A stretch of DNA of 64,000 bases, from NCBI GenBank assembly GCA_028712695.1, contig JAQTQZ010000001.1, forward strand, positions 62,001 through 126,000. The letters run 5' to 3'. Under the pieces are notes generated by a model. That model was given only the letters and a program-made list of their open reading frames with translations, was not told the origin of the DNA and made no database searches. Position 1 is the stretch's first letter; each line of letters starts with the position of its first letter. Below are positions 43,208 through 52,113 of this stretch, one piece after another. The stretch is from Methylovulum sp. (GTDB taxonomy: Bacteria > Pseudomonadota > Gammaproteobacteria > Methylococcales > Methylomonadaceae). The translations under genes and the position numbers were made by a program.

Positions 43208-44212
43208 TTAGTCTTCGAGGTGATAACTGACAATGCGCTCGACTTCTTTTTTCGAACCTAAAATCACCGGTACGCGCTGATGGATGCCGGCCGGTTTGAT
43301 GTCAAGGATACGCTCACGGCCCGTAGAACAGGCCCCGCCCGCTTGCTCAATAATAAAAGCCATCGGGTTGGCTTCATACATAATGCGCAGTCTGGCCGGT
43401 TTTTTAGGGTCACGGTTATCTAAAGGGTATAAGAAGACGCCGCCACGCGTGAGTATCCGATAGACATCGGCAACTAGCGAGGCAACCCAACGCATGTTGA
43501 AGTCTTTGCCGCGCACGCCTTCTGTGCCTTGCACACATTCATCAATATAACGTTGCACGGGGGGCTCCCAAAACCGTTGGTTTGACATGTTAATTGCAAA
43601 CTCAGTGGTTTCTTCAGGTATCCTCATGTCTGGATGGGTCAGGATAAATTCGCCCACATCTTGGTCGAGGGTGAAGCCATTCACGCCATGCCCTGTGGTG
43701 AGCACCATCAGGGTCGATGGGCCATACAGCACAAAACCGGCGCAGACTTGCTCAACCCCTTTGCGCAGAAAATCTTCGACCTCAGGCTGTATGCCTTCAC
43801 GGCAGCGCAGGATGGAGAAAATAGTGCCTACCGTCAGGTTAATGTCAATGTTTGACGAGCCGTCCAACGGGTCAAATAAGGCCAAGTATTTGCCCTTAGG
43901 ATATTGGGCGGGGATGGGAATAATATCGTCAATTTCTTCCGATGCCATACCGGCGAGTTGCCCCGTCCAGTTTAGCGCGTTGATCATGATATCGTTGGTG
44001 ATAATATCCAGCTTTTTTTGCACTTCACCTTGCACATTTTCAGACTCGGCGCTGCCTAGGACATTGATTAACTGACCGCGATTCACTTTATGTGATATTT
44101 GTTTGCAGGCGGTCACGATATTGTTCAGCAGCAGGCTAAACGTGCCAGAGGCATCGGGTAAGCCGCGCTGTTGTTCAATAATGAACTGGGTTAAGGTCAC
44201 TTTGTTCGTCAT
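43208..44212 (-). CDS. fbp: Fructose-1,6-bisphosphatase class 1
   Basis: 334 aa, family length. Hydrolyses fructose-1,6-bisphosphate in gluconeogenesis and, in methylotrophs, sugar-phosphate recycling. Metal-site motif [20 protein letters not shown] near residue 108, and the C-terminal [10 protein letters not shown] and [14 protein letters not shown] substrate-binding blocks are intact. Single gene, minus strand. Confidence 0.96.
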   Translation of the reverse strand: MTNKVTLTQFIIEQQRGLPDASGTFSLLLNNIVTACKQISHKVNRGQLINVLGSAESENVQGEVQKKLDIITNDIMINALNWTGQLAGMASEEIDDIIPIPAQYPKGKYLALFDPLDGSSNIDINLTVGTIFSILRCREGIQPEVEDFLRKGVEQVCAGFVLYGPSTLMVLTTGHGVNGFTLDQDVGEFILTHPDMRIPEETTEFAINMSNQRFWEPPVQRYIDECVQGTEGVRGKDFNMRWVASLVADVYRILTRGGVFLYPLDNRDPKKPARLRIMYEANPMAFIIEQAGGACSTGRERILDIKPAGIHQRVPVILGSKKEVERIVSYHLED

Positions 44213-44317
44213 ATAAATTGGGTCTCTTGGGTTTTTTGTAAGTGTTTGCCGAATGCGTGATAGGGTGGAACCGATTGGACTTTATGATGGACGACAAGTA
44301 ATAAGCACGCTGGCGCG

Positions 44318-44590
44318 TTAATTTTTCTTGAACACCGTGTTGTAAATTTTAAAGGAAAGTATGGAGGCGGCTAATATAAAGGTGATGGCATTGGCAATTA
44401 TAATTGCCTTATTACTTAGATACACGCCGTAAATAAGCCAACAGAGGACGCCTAAAGTAAATAAGGTGTACATGCTGAGCGATAGCGAGTCGGTATCTTT
44501 GGTTTTTATTGTCAGTATTGCTTGAGGTAGGAATGAAGCCGTAGTCAGAGCCGCTGCCAGATAGCCAATTAGGTCAGGCGAAATGTTCAT
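44318..44590 (-). CDS. SemiSWEET-type sugar transporter
   Basis: 90 aa from MNISPDLIGY (44590). Three membrane helices forming one triple-helix bundle: DLIGYLAAALTTASFLPQAI with the PQ motif, LSLSMYTLFTLGVLCWLIYG and AIIIANAITFILAASILS. SemiSWEETs dimerise to conduct sugars through the inner membrane. Confidence 0.88.
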   Translation of the reverse strand: MNISPDLIGYLAAALTTASFLPQAILTIKTKDTDSLSLSMYTLFTLGVLCWLIYGVYLSNKAIIIANAITFILAASILSFKIYNTVFKKN

Positions 44591-44687
44591 AGATAGTGAG
44601 TAGGTGTGGCATAAGCGGTTATGCACAAGGGGCAGTTAGAGGTGTTTTCAGCGGATTAGTCTAGTTGACTCGCTATTGGCATGTCAA

Positions 44688-44723
44688 CTTGCCAGGCTTA
44701 GGACAAGCCTGGCAAGATTTTTT
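44688..44723 (+). terminator. Strong intrinsic terminator with no upstream plus-strand gene
   Basis: CTTGCCAGGCTT and AAGCCTGGCAAG form a perfect 12-bp stem with a 5-nt loop, followed by A and T6 (44718-44723). The T tract orients it to the plus strand, yet the nearest plus-strand gene ends at 42186. It may end an unrecognised small RNA or be a leftover of lost genes. Confidence 0.7.
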
Positions 44724-44749
44724 GCAGTTAAAATCAGACGGCTCCTATT

Positions 44750-44944
44750 TTAGCCTGAGTTCGGGGTAAGCGAGCAAAGCGCTGGTTTACCATTGACGAT
44801 GCGGTTATAAGCATCTGGCGGGATGTTGGTTAGGGTTGTTTTATGATTATAAACCACGGTGGATTTGTCGCTTTTGTGGGCGAACTTCATTTGGGTGACG
44901 TAAAAATCCGCGTCTGTGAGGTCGTCTAAATCTGATGTGTCCAA
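44750..44944 (-). pseudogene. C-terminal scrap of a type ISP restriction-modification helicase
   Basis: 64 codons. DADFYVTQMKFAHKSDKSTV, then VYNHKTTLTNIPPDAYNRIV and NGKPAL closely resemble the C-terminus of type ISP restriction/helicase proteins (FYVxKMRF, DKSTIIYN, ITLTxIPxxAYxYVVNGKPA). The frame then departs into SLTPNSG and stops. The rest of the enzyme (nuclease, helicase, methylase) is absent here. Confidence 0.7.
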
Positions 44945-45119
44945 CGTTACCGCTGCCTGTAATCATGCGGTGGTCTGATCGAGAAGATAGTTGGTGTTAA
45001 ATGGGATGTATGGCTGTATACCGCACATGGGTGGACAATAAACGGCGGAATCTGGCATCATGCCCTTTCAAGACACCTTGTATTCCACAAGGTTGAGATA
45101 ATTCTATTAAAGGTAATAC

Positions 45120-45461
45120 ATGAGTAACCTACCAAAATGTCCGGCTTGTGGTTCAGAGTTCACTTACGAAGATGGCAGTATGTATGTTTGCCCTGAATGC
45201 GCGCATGAATGGCCGCAGGATGGAGCTGCCGTGGACAGTGCTGATGAGCGGGTTATTAAGGATGCAAATGGCAACGTCCTGCAAGATGGCGATACCATTA
45301 CGGTAATTAAGGACTTGAAAGTCAAGGGCTCGTCATTAGTGGTTAAGGTGGGCACTAAAGTTAAAAATATCCGCTTGGTCGATGGCGATCATGACATTGA
45401 TTGCAAAATAGACGGTATCGGTGCAATGAAGCTTAAGTCAGAGTTTGTTAAAAAAATCTGA
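45120..45461 (+). CDS. yjdM: Zinc-ribbon protein YjdM (PhnA family)
   Basis: 113 aa. N-terminal zinc ribbon [21 protein letters not shown] with four cysteines, then an SH3-like domain ([39 protein letters not shown]). Historically named PhnA but not required for phosphonate use; function is unclear. Ribosome-binding site AAAGG lies upstream of the ATG. Confidence 0.92.
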   Translation: MSNLPKCPACGSEFTYEDGSMYVCPECAHEWPQDGAAVDSADERVIKDANGNVLQDGDTITVIKDLKVKGSSLVVKVGTKVKNIRLVDGDHDIDCKIDGIGAMKLKSEFVKKI

Positions 45462-45542
45462 TGGCGTGATGGCTCGAAATCCCAGCAGATAAAGGACGGG
45501 CTTGGTTACATCAGCCCAGTCTACAAAATTCCGAAAAATGGG

Positions 45543-45616
45543 CTTAGGGTTTAGCTAAAAATAACTTATCGACGCTATCATCGAATCCAGCAAGTTATTT
45601 TTGAACAAACCCTAAG
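45543..45616. repeat. Long imperfect inverted repeat, possible miniature element
   Basis: Arms of 25 nt (45543-45567 and 45592-45616) begin CTTAGGGTTT and share AAAAATAACTT; only the 4 nt between these blocks differ. They flank a 24-nt centre. The whole could fold into one hairpin between the yjdM and chorismate-mutase genes, which converge here. No similar copy was noticed elsewhere in the window. Confidence 0.6.
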
Positions 45617-45636
45617 AGATGATTTAAGGCCGGTTG

Positions 45637-46224
45637 TTAGGGATTAATGGGTTGGAGTAATGGGTCAGTGGCGGTGGCAATTGTGGTGGTGTTGTAATCC
45701 GGTTCCTTCAGTTTTGCTCCGACAAGCTGTCCAATCTTGCTCTTGCACGCCGGATTTTGCAGCTGCGGCCAAGCATCAGCAAGCGCGTTGATGAGTTGCA
45801 TTGTTAGCGTGTCAAGTTTGGGGCGGGTCACTGTAGGCAGGTCGGGCACGTTGTCGAATTGGCCCGATTGTATTTGCCGCCAGTGGCTAAACAATGCCTT
45901 TTGTATCTGTTTGGATGCGTCGATCTGGGCGCGGAAAAACCGTTCCGCCCAGGTCACCGGCAATCCTTGTTGAACTGCTTGTTGTCCCAGGCTGGCGATA
46001 ATCGCCTGTTCCCGCGCTAAATCTTCGATTTTTCCCTGTGTATTCCATTTGTAACGCGCAACATCCGTTGCCAATTTAAGCCGATAGTCCATCAAGGAGA
46101 GTATCCTGCCGACGGGTTGGGTGCTACATGACAAGGCTTGATGGACGGGCGTGTTTGCTGGTACGGCAACGGGATGCACGCTGGCCAAGGTGCTTGCAAT
46201 CAGGGGGATTAGTGCTAATTTCAT
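45637..46224 (-). CDS. Secreted chorismate mutase, AroQ gamma class
   Basis: 195 aa from MKLALIPLIASTLASVHPVA (46224), a signal peptide; longer in-frame starts run into the helicase gene. Helical domain with ILSLMDYRLKLATDVARYKW (Arg and Lys of the active site), DLAREQAIIASLG and FFRAQIDASKQIQ. Converts chorismate to prephenate, here in the periplasm. The physiological role of periplasmic mutases is still open. Follows the rhlE-type gene by 4 bp. Confidence 0.85.
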   Translation of the reverse strand: MKLALIPLIASTLASVHPVAVPANTPVHQALSCSTQPVGRILSLMDYRLKLATDVARYKWNTQGKIEDLAREQAIIASLGQQAVQQGLPVTWAERFFRAQIDASKQIQKALFSHWRQIQSGQFDNVPDLPTVTRPKLDTLTMQLINALADAWPQLQNPACKSKIGQLVGAKLKEPDYNTTTIATATDPLLQPINP

Positions 46225-46228
46225 CGGG

Positions 46229-47527
46229 TTACCGGCTCCGGCGTTTCTCACCTTGTGGTTTGCGTTTTTGGTCTTGCGCCGGTTTAGAATTTTTAGCATT
46301 ACGGTCAGGTTTTTTAGTATGGCGGAAGTCTTTTTTGCCGGTGTTTTTGTTAGGTGTGTGCTTTTTGGGCGCGTCAATGACTTTTAACGATACGGGTTCA
46401 TAACCCGTATCAGCGACACGCGGGATTGCCCGCTTTAGTAATTTTTCAATCTCTGCCAGCGCGTAAGCTTCTTCCGGACAAACCAGCGACAAGGCTTCAC
46501 CCGACGCGCCCGCGCGGCCAGTGCGGCCGATGCGGTGGATATAATCTTCGGGCACTTGCGGCAAGTCAAAATTGACGACGTGTGGTAAGTCGTCAATGTC
46601 CAGGCCGCGCGCGGCAATATCGGTGGCGACCAAGACCGACACTTTGCCCGTTTTAAAGTACTCCAATGCTTTATTGCGGGCACCTTGGGTCTTGTCGCCA
46701 TGCAATGCGGCGGTGCGTATGCCATCTTCAATCAACTGTTTTTCCAGACGGTCGGCGCCGTGTTTGGTGCGGACGAAAACCAGCACCTGTTTCCAGTTGT
46801 TGCTGCCGATTAAATAGGACAGTAAGGCGCGTTTATATTCCTTGTTGATGCCATAAACCCGTTCCGAAACATTGTCGGCAGTGGCATTTTGCTTTGCGAC
46901 TGCAATTTCCACCGGGTTGTTTAGCAGTTGCGCGGCGAGGGACTTTATTTCATTGGCGACGGTTGCGGAAAATAACAGGCTTTGCCGTTGCTTGGGGATG
47001 AGCGCCATGATCTTGCGGATGTCAGGCAGAAATCCCATATCGAGCATGCGGTCCGCTTCATCCAGCACCAGTATTTCCACTTGTGACAGGTTAATGTTGC
47101 GTTGTTCGACATGATCTAACAGACGCCCTGGCGTAGCCACCACGATGTCACAACCGTGGCGTAAGTTGCGGATTTGCATGTTGATGCTCGCACCGCCGAC
47201 TATCGCTTCTACCCGAAAGGGTAAATGTTTGCCGTAGGTTTGCACACTTTCAACGACCTGCAAGGCCAGTTCGCGGGTCGGCGCCAAAATCAGCGCACGA
47301 ATCCGACGTGATTTTTGATGAAGGTTGATGCTTTCAAAAAGACGTTGCAACAATGGCAACGTAAAACTGGCGGTTTTGCCAGTGCCTGTTTGCGCGCCTG
47401 CCAGCACATCTTTGCCGTCAAGAATAATGGGGATAGCTTGTTGCTGGACGGGCGTGGGTTTGCTGTAGCCTTGTTCGGCAACGGCTTTAAGGAGTTCTTC
47501 GGTTAAACCGAGTTGGTTAAAAGACAT
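46229..47527 (-). CDS. rhlE: DEAD-box RNA helicase, RhlE type
   Basis: 432 aa from MSFNQLGL (47527). Q motif [14 protein letters not shown], motif [18 protein letters not shown], motif [15 protein letters not shown], motif [12 protein letters not shown], motifs [18 protein letters not shown] and [12 protein letters not shown]. Basic Lys/Arg-rich tail (about 380-432) for RNA binding. Acts in ribosome assembly or mRNA turnover. The chorismate mutase gene follows after 4 bp. Confidence 0.93.
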   Translation of the reverse strand: MSFNQLGLTEELLKAVAEQGYSKPTPVQQQAIPIILDGKDVLAGAQTGTGKTASFTLPLLQRLFESINLHQKSRRIRALILAPTRELALQVVESVQTYGKHLPFRVEAIVGGASINMQIRNLRHGCDIVVATPGRLLDHVEQRNINLSQVEILVLDEADRMLDMGFLPDIRKIMALIPKQRQSLLFSATVANEIKSLAAQLLNNPVEIAVAKQNATADNVSERVYGINKEYKRALLSYLIGSNNWKQVLVFVRTKHGADRLEKQLIEDGIRTAALHGDKTQGARNKALEYFKTGKVSVLVATDIAARGLDIDDLPHVVNFDLPQVPEDYIHRIGRTGRAGASGEALSLVCPEEAYALAEIEKLLKRAIPRVADTGYEPVSLKVIDAPKKHTPNKNTGKKDFRHTKKPDRNAKNSKPAQDQKRKPQGEKRRSR

Positions 47528-47639
47528 TAAAAACCTCTGGTTGTTTTGTAGATTGGATTTGTTGATAGGGTGTGGCAACTGCGTGAGCAGCCCTATCTCA
47601 AGGGATGGTTAAGAACGCGTTTTAAGAAATTTACGGCGT

Positions 47640-48647
47640 TCATCCGCCGGTCATGTTCATATAACGCAAGATAACGGGTTGTTCATGGATATTAAACTCA
47701 TGTTTTTCAGGCTTGATGAGCATGGCATCAACAATGGCCTGTTTTAAGATGGTCATGTCGCCTGGATGGGTTCTAAGCACCTGCTTTAAATCGACCGAAT
47801 GCTCATTGCCCAAGCATAGCAATAACCGGCCTTCAACCGTCAAACGCACCCGGTTGCAGGTGCTGCAAAAGTTTTCGCTGTGCGGGGAAATAAAACCAAC
47901 CCGTGTTTGGGTGCCTGCCACAGCAAAATAATTTGCCGGGCCGCCGGTTTTCTCAGGGCTGGCGGTTAGGGTGAAATATTGGCCTAAGTCGGCTTTGATC
48001 AGGTCGCTAGAATAATAGGCGTCAGAGCGGTTGTGTTGGTTGACTACGCCCAGCGGCATTTCTTCGATAAAGCTGATGTCTATGCCGTTGTCGACGGCAA
48101 ATTGCACCAGCTTGCAGACTTCCTGATGGTTTCTGTTTTTAAGGATGACGGCATTGATTTTTAAGCGGGCAAACCCCACTGATTTAGCGGTTTGGATACC
48201 TCTGATAACCTGGTGCAAGTCGCCGGTACGGGTGATGGCTTTAAACTTATCGGCATCCAGGGTATCCAGACTGATATTGATACGTTTTACCCCGGCGGCT
48301 TTTAATGCAGTCGCCATGGTGTCGAGTTGCGAGCCATTGGTTGTCAGCACCAGTTCCTTCAGACCGTTAATCCGGCCTATGTTTTGTAATAATTCCAACG
48401 CACCTTTCCTGACTAAAGGCTCCCCGCCGGTAATCCGTATTTTTTTTACGCCCAATTCAGTAAATGCCCGCGCCAGGGTATAAATTTCTTCCAATGTCAA
48501 AATCTGCGCGCGCGGCAGAAAGGTCATGTCCTCCGCCATGCAATAGACGCAACGGAAATCGCAGCGGTCGGTGATAGAAATGCGCAAATAATCTACCGTC
48601 CTACCGAAACGGTCTATTAATTGGGTGGGGTGGAGTGGCTGGGTCAT
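47640..48647 (-). CDS. moaA: GTP 3',8-cyclase
   Basis: 335 aa from MTQPLHPTQ (48647). Radical SAM enzyme: first 4Fe-4S cluster in CDFRCVYC near residue 24, second cluster in FCSTCNRVRLT near 257 with the later LLLCLG, and the essential C-terminal Gly-Gly (YMNMTGG). Converts GTP to the precursor used by MoaC (encoded at 11.5 kb). An in-frame ATG at 48680 is less likely. Confidence 0.95.
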   Translation of the reverse strand: MTQPLHPTQLIDRFGRTVDYLRISITDRCDFRCVYCMAEDMTFLPRAQILTLEEIYTLARAFTELGVKKIRITGGEPLVRKGALELLQNIGRINGLKELVLTTNGSQLDTMATALKAAGVKRINISLDTLDADKFKAITRTGDLHQVIRGIQTAKSVGFARLKINAVILKNRNHQEVCKLVQFAVDNGIDISFIEEMPLGVVNQHNRSDAYYSSDLIKADLGQYFTLTASPEKTGGPANYFAVAGTQTRVGFISPHSENFCSTCNRVRLTVEGRLLLCLGNEHSVDLKQVLRTHPGDMTILKQAIVDAMLIKPEKHEFNIHEQPVILRYMNMTGG

Positions 48648-48948
48648 AGGGCCGTGAGAAAAAGTCATCAATATTAACATATTATGACGTGTGCTGATGG
48701 GTAGGTGTTAGGGAAATTGATGGCCGCGCGGGTTGCCGCATGAGTATAAAGTCAGGCTTGAATAGGTTTTTTCATGATTTGGTAATTAAACTGACATGAA
48801 ACCGACTTAAAACGTCAGTAGAGTTAGTGGGTGGACTCAGTCCACTTATAGAAATCTGCCCACTATTCACCTATTTGCTGTAGCTGTTTTAGGGAATGGG
48901 CAGGCTACCCGAAAAGTATTTTTGTTAACTTAATATTTGGATAATATC
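48648..48948. other. 301-bp spacer upstream of the GDPD gene
   Basis: Contains three 7-mers spaced every 11 nt (CTGACAT 48791, CCGACTT 48802, CGTCAGT 48813), reminiscent of a Pho box, and a palindrome GTGGACTCAGTCCAC at 48831-48845. No coding frame. Confidence 0.4.
48791..48808 (+). promoter_or_regulatory. Possible Pho box
   Basis: CTGACAT-GAAA-CCGACTT fits the two-repeat layout of the PhoB consensus CTGTCAT-N4-CTGTCAT (first unit 6 of 7, second 4 of 7), 141 nt before a secreted phosphodiesterase gene for which phosphate control would make sense. Confidence 0.3.
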
Positions 48949-50157
48949 ATGCGATTTATGAGAACCTTATTGGCAGTTGCTGCGGTAGCGGCGGCGCTGT
49001 CTTCTGTTGCTGTCCATGCCGATGAAAATGTGCAGTTAGGGCCAAGACCTTTTTTCTTGGTTGATGATATGGAACAAAGCCCACTGAAAAGGAAACTGCA
49101 ACAGTGTTCAAAAGGCCCATTTTATAAAACCAACTTTGCTATTGGCCATCGTGGTGCAGCATTGCAGTTTCCTGAAGAAACTAGGCAATCAATAGAAGCT
49201 GGCGCGAAAATGGGAGCGGGTATTCTTGAGTGTGACGTCACTTTCACTAAAGATAAAGAATTGGTTTGCCGTCACTCACAATGTGATTTGCACACCACAA
49301 CTAACATCATAGATACGCCATTAGCAAGCAAATGTACTGTGCCACCTGATCTGAGCAGCGCCACGCCTTACGCCAATGTCCAGTGCTGCACCAGCGACAT
49401 TACTTTGGCTGAATTCAAAACGTTGCGCGGCAAAATGGACGGTGCAAACGCCAGTGCCAAAACGGCTGCTGATTATTTGAACGGCACACCAAACTTCCGC
49501 ACTGATACTTATGCGGGCAATGGCCAAGTCATGACACATAAAGAGTTCATCGCTTTAGCCAAAAAATTGCACGTAGCAATGACCCCTGAGTTAAAAGAAG
49601 CTTTGGTGCCGATGCCGTTTAATGGCTTTACGCAAGAACAATATGCTCAAAAAATGATTGATGAGTATAAAGAGGCGGGTGTTAATCCTAAACGGGTTTG
49701 GGCACAATCATTCCATATTGAAGACATCCGTTATTGGCTTGCCAATGAGCCTGAATTTGGCAAACAAGCGGTTTCTCTGGAAGATTTGAACACACCAGAA
49801 GACGTGGTTGCCGCGACAGCAAGAATCCCTAGTTTAGTTGCCGAAGGCGTCCAAATTGTTGCGCCACCGACTTGGGCTCTAGTCACACTGAATGCTAACA
49901 AGAAAATCGTCCCATCTGCTTATGCCAAAGCACTAAAAGCCGCTGATTTGAAAATCATCACTTGGACATTGGAACGGTCTGGCCTGTTGAAAAATGGCGG
50001 CGGTTATTACTACCAATCTGTCACTGACGGCATCAAAACTGATGGTGACACAATGGTGATGTTGGATGTCTTGGCAAAAGACGTCGGCGTTATCGGCGTT
50101 TTTTCTGATTGGTCTGCTACTGTCACTTATTATGCAAACTGCATGGGCTTGAAATAA
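48949..50157 (+). CDS. Secreted glycerophosphodiester phosphodiesterase family protein
   Basis: 402 aa from the ATG at 48949. Signal peptide to about residue 24 (SSVAVHA). GDPD TIM-barrel motifs: [15 protein letters not shown] near residue 65, [20 protein letters not shown] with the catalytic Glu-x-Asp, and [12 protein letters not shown]. Extra cysteines ([16 protein letters not shown]) suggest disulfides. Hydrolyses glycerophosphodiesters in the periplasm or outside to free glycerol phosphate. Confidence 0.88.
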   Translation: MRFMRTLLAVAAVAAALSSVAVHADENVQLGPRPFFLVDDMEQSPLKRKLQQCSKGPFYKTNFAIGHRGAALQFPEETRQSIEAGAKMGAGILECDVTFTKDKELVCRHSQCDLHTTTNIIDTPLASKCTVPPDLSSATPYANVQCCTSDITLAEFKTLRGKMDGANASAKTAADYLNGTPNFRTDTYAGNGQVMTHKEFIALAKKLHVAMTPELKEALVPMPFNGFTQEQYAQKMIDEYKEAGVNPKRVWAQSFHIEDIRYWLANEPEFGKQAVSLEDLNTPEDVVAATARIPSLVAEGVQIVAPPTWALVTLNANKKIVPSAYAKALKAADLKIITWTLERSGLLKNGGGYYYQSVTDGIKTDGDTMVMLDVLAKDVGVIGVFSDWSATVTYYANCMGLK

Positions 50158-50253
50158 GCGCATTGCCTGGTTTTCCCCGCTACACCTCCTCGTCAGCTAG
50201 AGAAGTTCAGCCCCCTATCTGCGGTTAGTGTCAACTGCTGGCAGATTGCATTG

Positions 50254-50280
50254 GTGGATAGGTTCTTGGCACCTATCCAC
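50254..50280 (+). terminator. Perfect 10-bp hairpin after the GDPD gene
   Basis: GTGGATAGGT and ACCTATCCAC pair around a 7-nt loop, 96 nt after the stop codon; only a short T-containing tail (TGTCTT) follows. Confidence 0.5.
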
Positions 50281-50384
50281 TGTCTTATGCTAGATTAATG
50301 GTGTTGTTGATTTTACTTTGCAATCGCCCAGTGCGGTTGTTTGGTTTGGTGATTTGTAACACCCTAAGCGTAAGGCATCCAGTC

Positions 50385-51362
50385 ATGACCCACTATATTA
50401 TCCGTCGATTTTTATATGCACTCCCGCTATTAATGGGGGTCAATATTTTAACGTTCGTGCTGTTTTTTATTGTCAACAGTCCTGATGATATGGCGAGGAT
50501 GCAGTTAGGCCAAAAGCATGTCACCGAGCAGGCAATCACTAATTGGAAGCAGCAGCATGGTTATGATGTGCCGTTGCTTTGGAATACGCAGGCAGCGGGC
50601 GAAGAAAAACTGACCCGGACTATTTTTTATCAAAAATCAGTCGGCTTGTTTTTGTTTCGCTTTGGCGTGTCCGACAGCGGCAGAAATATCGGTGCGGATA
50701 TTAAAGAGCGGGCGTTGCCTAGCCTTGCCGTTGCGTTGCCGACATTAATGCTGGGTTTGCTGGTCAATATTTGTTTTGCGTTGATGATGGTGTTGTTTAG
50801 GCGCACTTATCTGGAATATGCCGGCTTGGTTTTGTGCGTGGTTTTAATGTCGGTTTCATCCCTGTTTTATATTATCGGCGGGCAGTTTTTTATTGCCAAG
50901 TTATTGAAGTTGGTGCCTATCTCCGGCTATGACAGCAGTTTTTCGGCAATTAAGTTTTTGGTGTTGCCCGTGTTGATTGGCGTATTTTCAGGGATAGGCT
51001 CCGGTGTCCGTTGGTACCGCACCTTATTTTTGGAAGAGGTTGAAAAGGATTATGTGCGCACGGCGCGGGCGAAGGGGCTTAGCGAGACGCAAGTGCTGTT
51101 CCGGCATGTCCTGCAAAATGCCATGATCCCTATTTTAACCGGCGTTGTGGTGGTGTTGCCGTTGTTGTTTATGGGCAGCCTCATCATGGAATCGTTTTTT
51201 AGCATTCCAGGGTTGGGCAGTTATACGATTGATGCGATCAACAGCCAAGATTTTGCCATAGTCCGTGCGATGGTTTTTCTCGGTTCGGTGCTATATGTCA
51301 TCGGTTTGTTGTTGACGGATATTTCCTATACGCTGGTCGATCCTAGAATCAGATTATCTTAA
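50385..51362 (+). CDS. ABC transporter permease, DppB/OppB type
   Basis: 325 aa from MTHYIIRRF (50385). Six membrane helices. N-terminal IIRRFLYALPLLMGVNILTF is typical of DppB-type permeases, and the EAA loop is VRTARAKGLSETQVLFRHVLQNA near residue 225. Belongs to peptide/nickel-type importers, but no DppC, ATPase or binding-protein gene is adjacent, so partners must be elsewhere. The DUF1415 gene follows after 3 bp. Confidence 0.85.
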   Translation: MTHYIIRRFLYALPLLMGVNILTFVLFFIVNSPDDMARMQLGQKHVTEQAITNWKQQHGYDVPLLWNTQAAGEEKLTRTIFYQKSVGLFLFRFGVSDSGRNIGADIKERALPSLAVALPTLMLGLLVNICFALMMVLFRRTYLEYAGLVLCVVLMSVSSLFYIIGGQFFIAKLLKLVPISGYDSSFSAIKFLVLPVLIGVFSGIGSGVRWYRTLFLEEVEKDYVRTARAKGLSETQVLFRHVLQNAMIPILTGVVVVLPLLFMGSLIMESFFSIPGLGSYTIDAINSQDFAIVRAMVFLGSVLYVIGLLLTDISYTLVDPRIRLS

Positions 51363-51365
51363 GCC

Positions 51366-51926
51366 ATGAATAATATAACCCCTACAGACCAGCACATTAT
51401 TGATGCAACCCAGGCGTGGTTAAAATCATTTATTATTGAATACGCTATTTGTCCCTTTGCAAAGCGCGAAATGGAGCAGGGCACGATTGCTTTTCGCGTT
51501 AATCACGACAGCGAAGTGGCTGATTGTTTGCTGGATTTGATGCTTGAATGTGACCGGCTGGACACCGATCCAGAAATAGCAACAACATTGCTTATTTATA
51601 CGGATGCCTTCCCAAGCTTTGATGGCTACCTTGATTTTCTTGAGTTTGCCGAAGCATTGATGGTTGATCGGGGTTATGAGGGCGTTTACCAGCTAGCCAG
51701 TTTCCATCCTGATTACTGTTTTGAAGGTGAGCTGCCGGACGACCCTGCTAACTATACTAACCGGTCGCCTTATCCTATGGTGCATTTGTTGCGGGAAAGC
51801 AGTATCGAACAGGCTGTTGCCAGTTATCCGCAGCCAGAAGAGATCCCTCAACGCAATATTGAGTTAACCCGCCGCTTGGGCTTAGCCAAAATGCAGGCTT
51901 TATTGGCTGCGTGCCATATAGGTTGA
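51366..51926 (+). CDS. DUF1415 family protein
   Basis: 186 aa. ATQAWLKSFIIEYAICPFAKRE at the N-terminus with a single Cys in ICPFA, DAFPSFDGYLDFLEFAE in the middle and ASFHPDYCFEG with SPYPMVHLLRESSI near residue 130 match DUF1415, a proteobacterial family without known function. Placed 3 bp after the permease gene. Confidence 0.85.
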   Translation: MNNITPTDQHIIDATQAWLKSFIIEYAICPFAKREMEQGTIAFRVNHDSEVADCLLDLMLECDRLDTDPEIATTLLIYTDAFPSFDGYLDFLEFAEALMVDRGYEGVYQLASFHPDYCFEGELPDDPANYTNRSPYPMVHLLRESSIEQAVASYPQPEEIPQRNIELTRRLGLAKMQALLAACHIG

Positions 51927-51942
51927 ACAGATGTTTAGCCAT

Positions 51943-51976
51943 CCAAAATGGCAGATTTTTTCTGCCCTTATTTTGG
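51943..51976 (+). terminator. Hairpin after the DUF1415 gene
   Basis: CCAAAAT-GGCAGA pairs with TCTGCC-(CTT)-ATTTTGG, a 13-bp stem with one 3-nt bulge and a T5 loop. Likely ends the permease-DUF1415 transcript before gspE. Confidence 0.5.
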
Positions 51977-52113
51977 CTTGGTTGATTGCTTTGTAGCAAA
52001 AATGTTAACCAGTACTGAGCAAGTAACAAAATTTGTCAGGCTGTTATGGTAAAATCGCCGCTATTTACAGGCGCTGTCTGCCAAATCACCGCATTACACA
52101 TCGAAACTTAATA

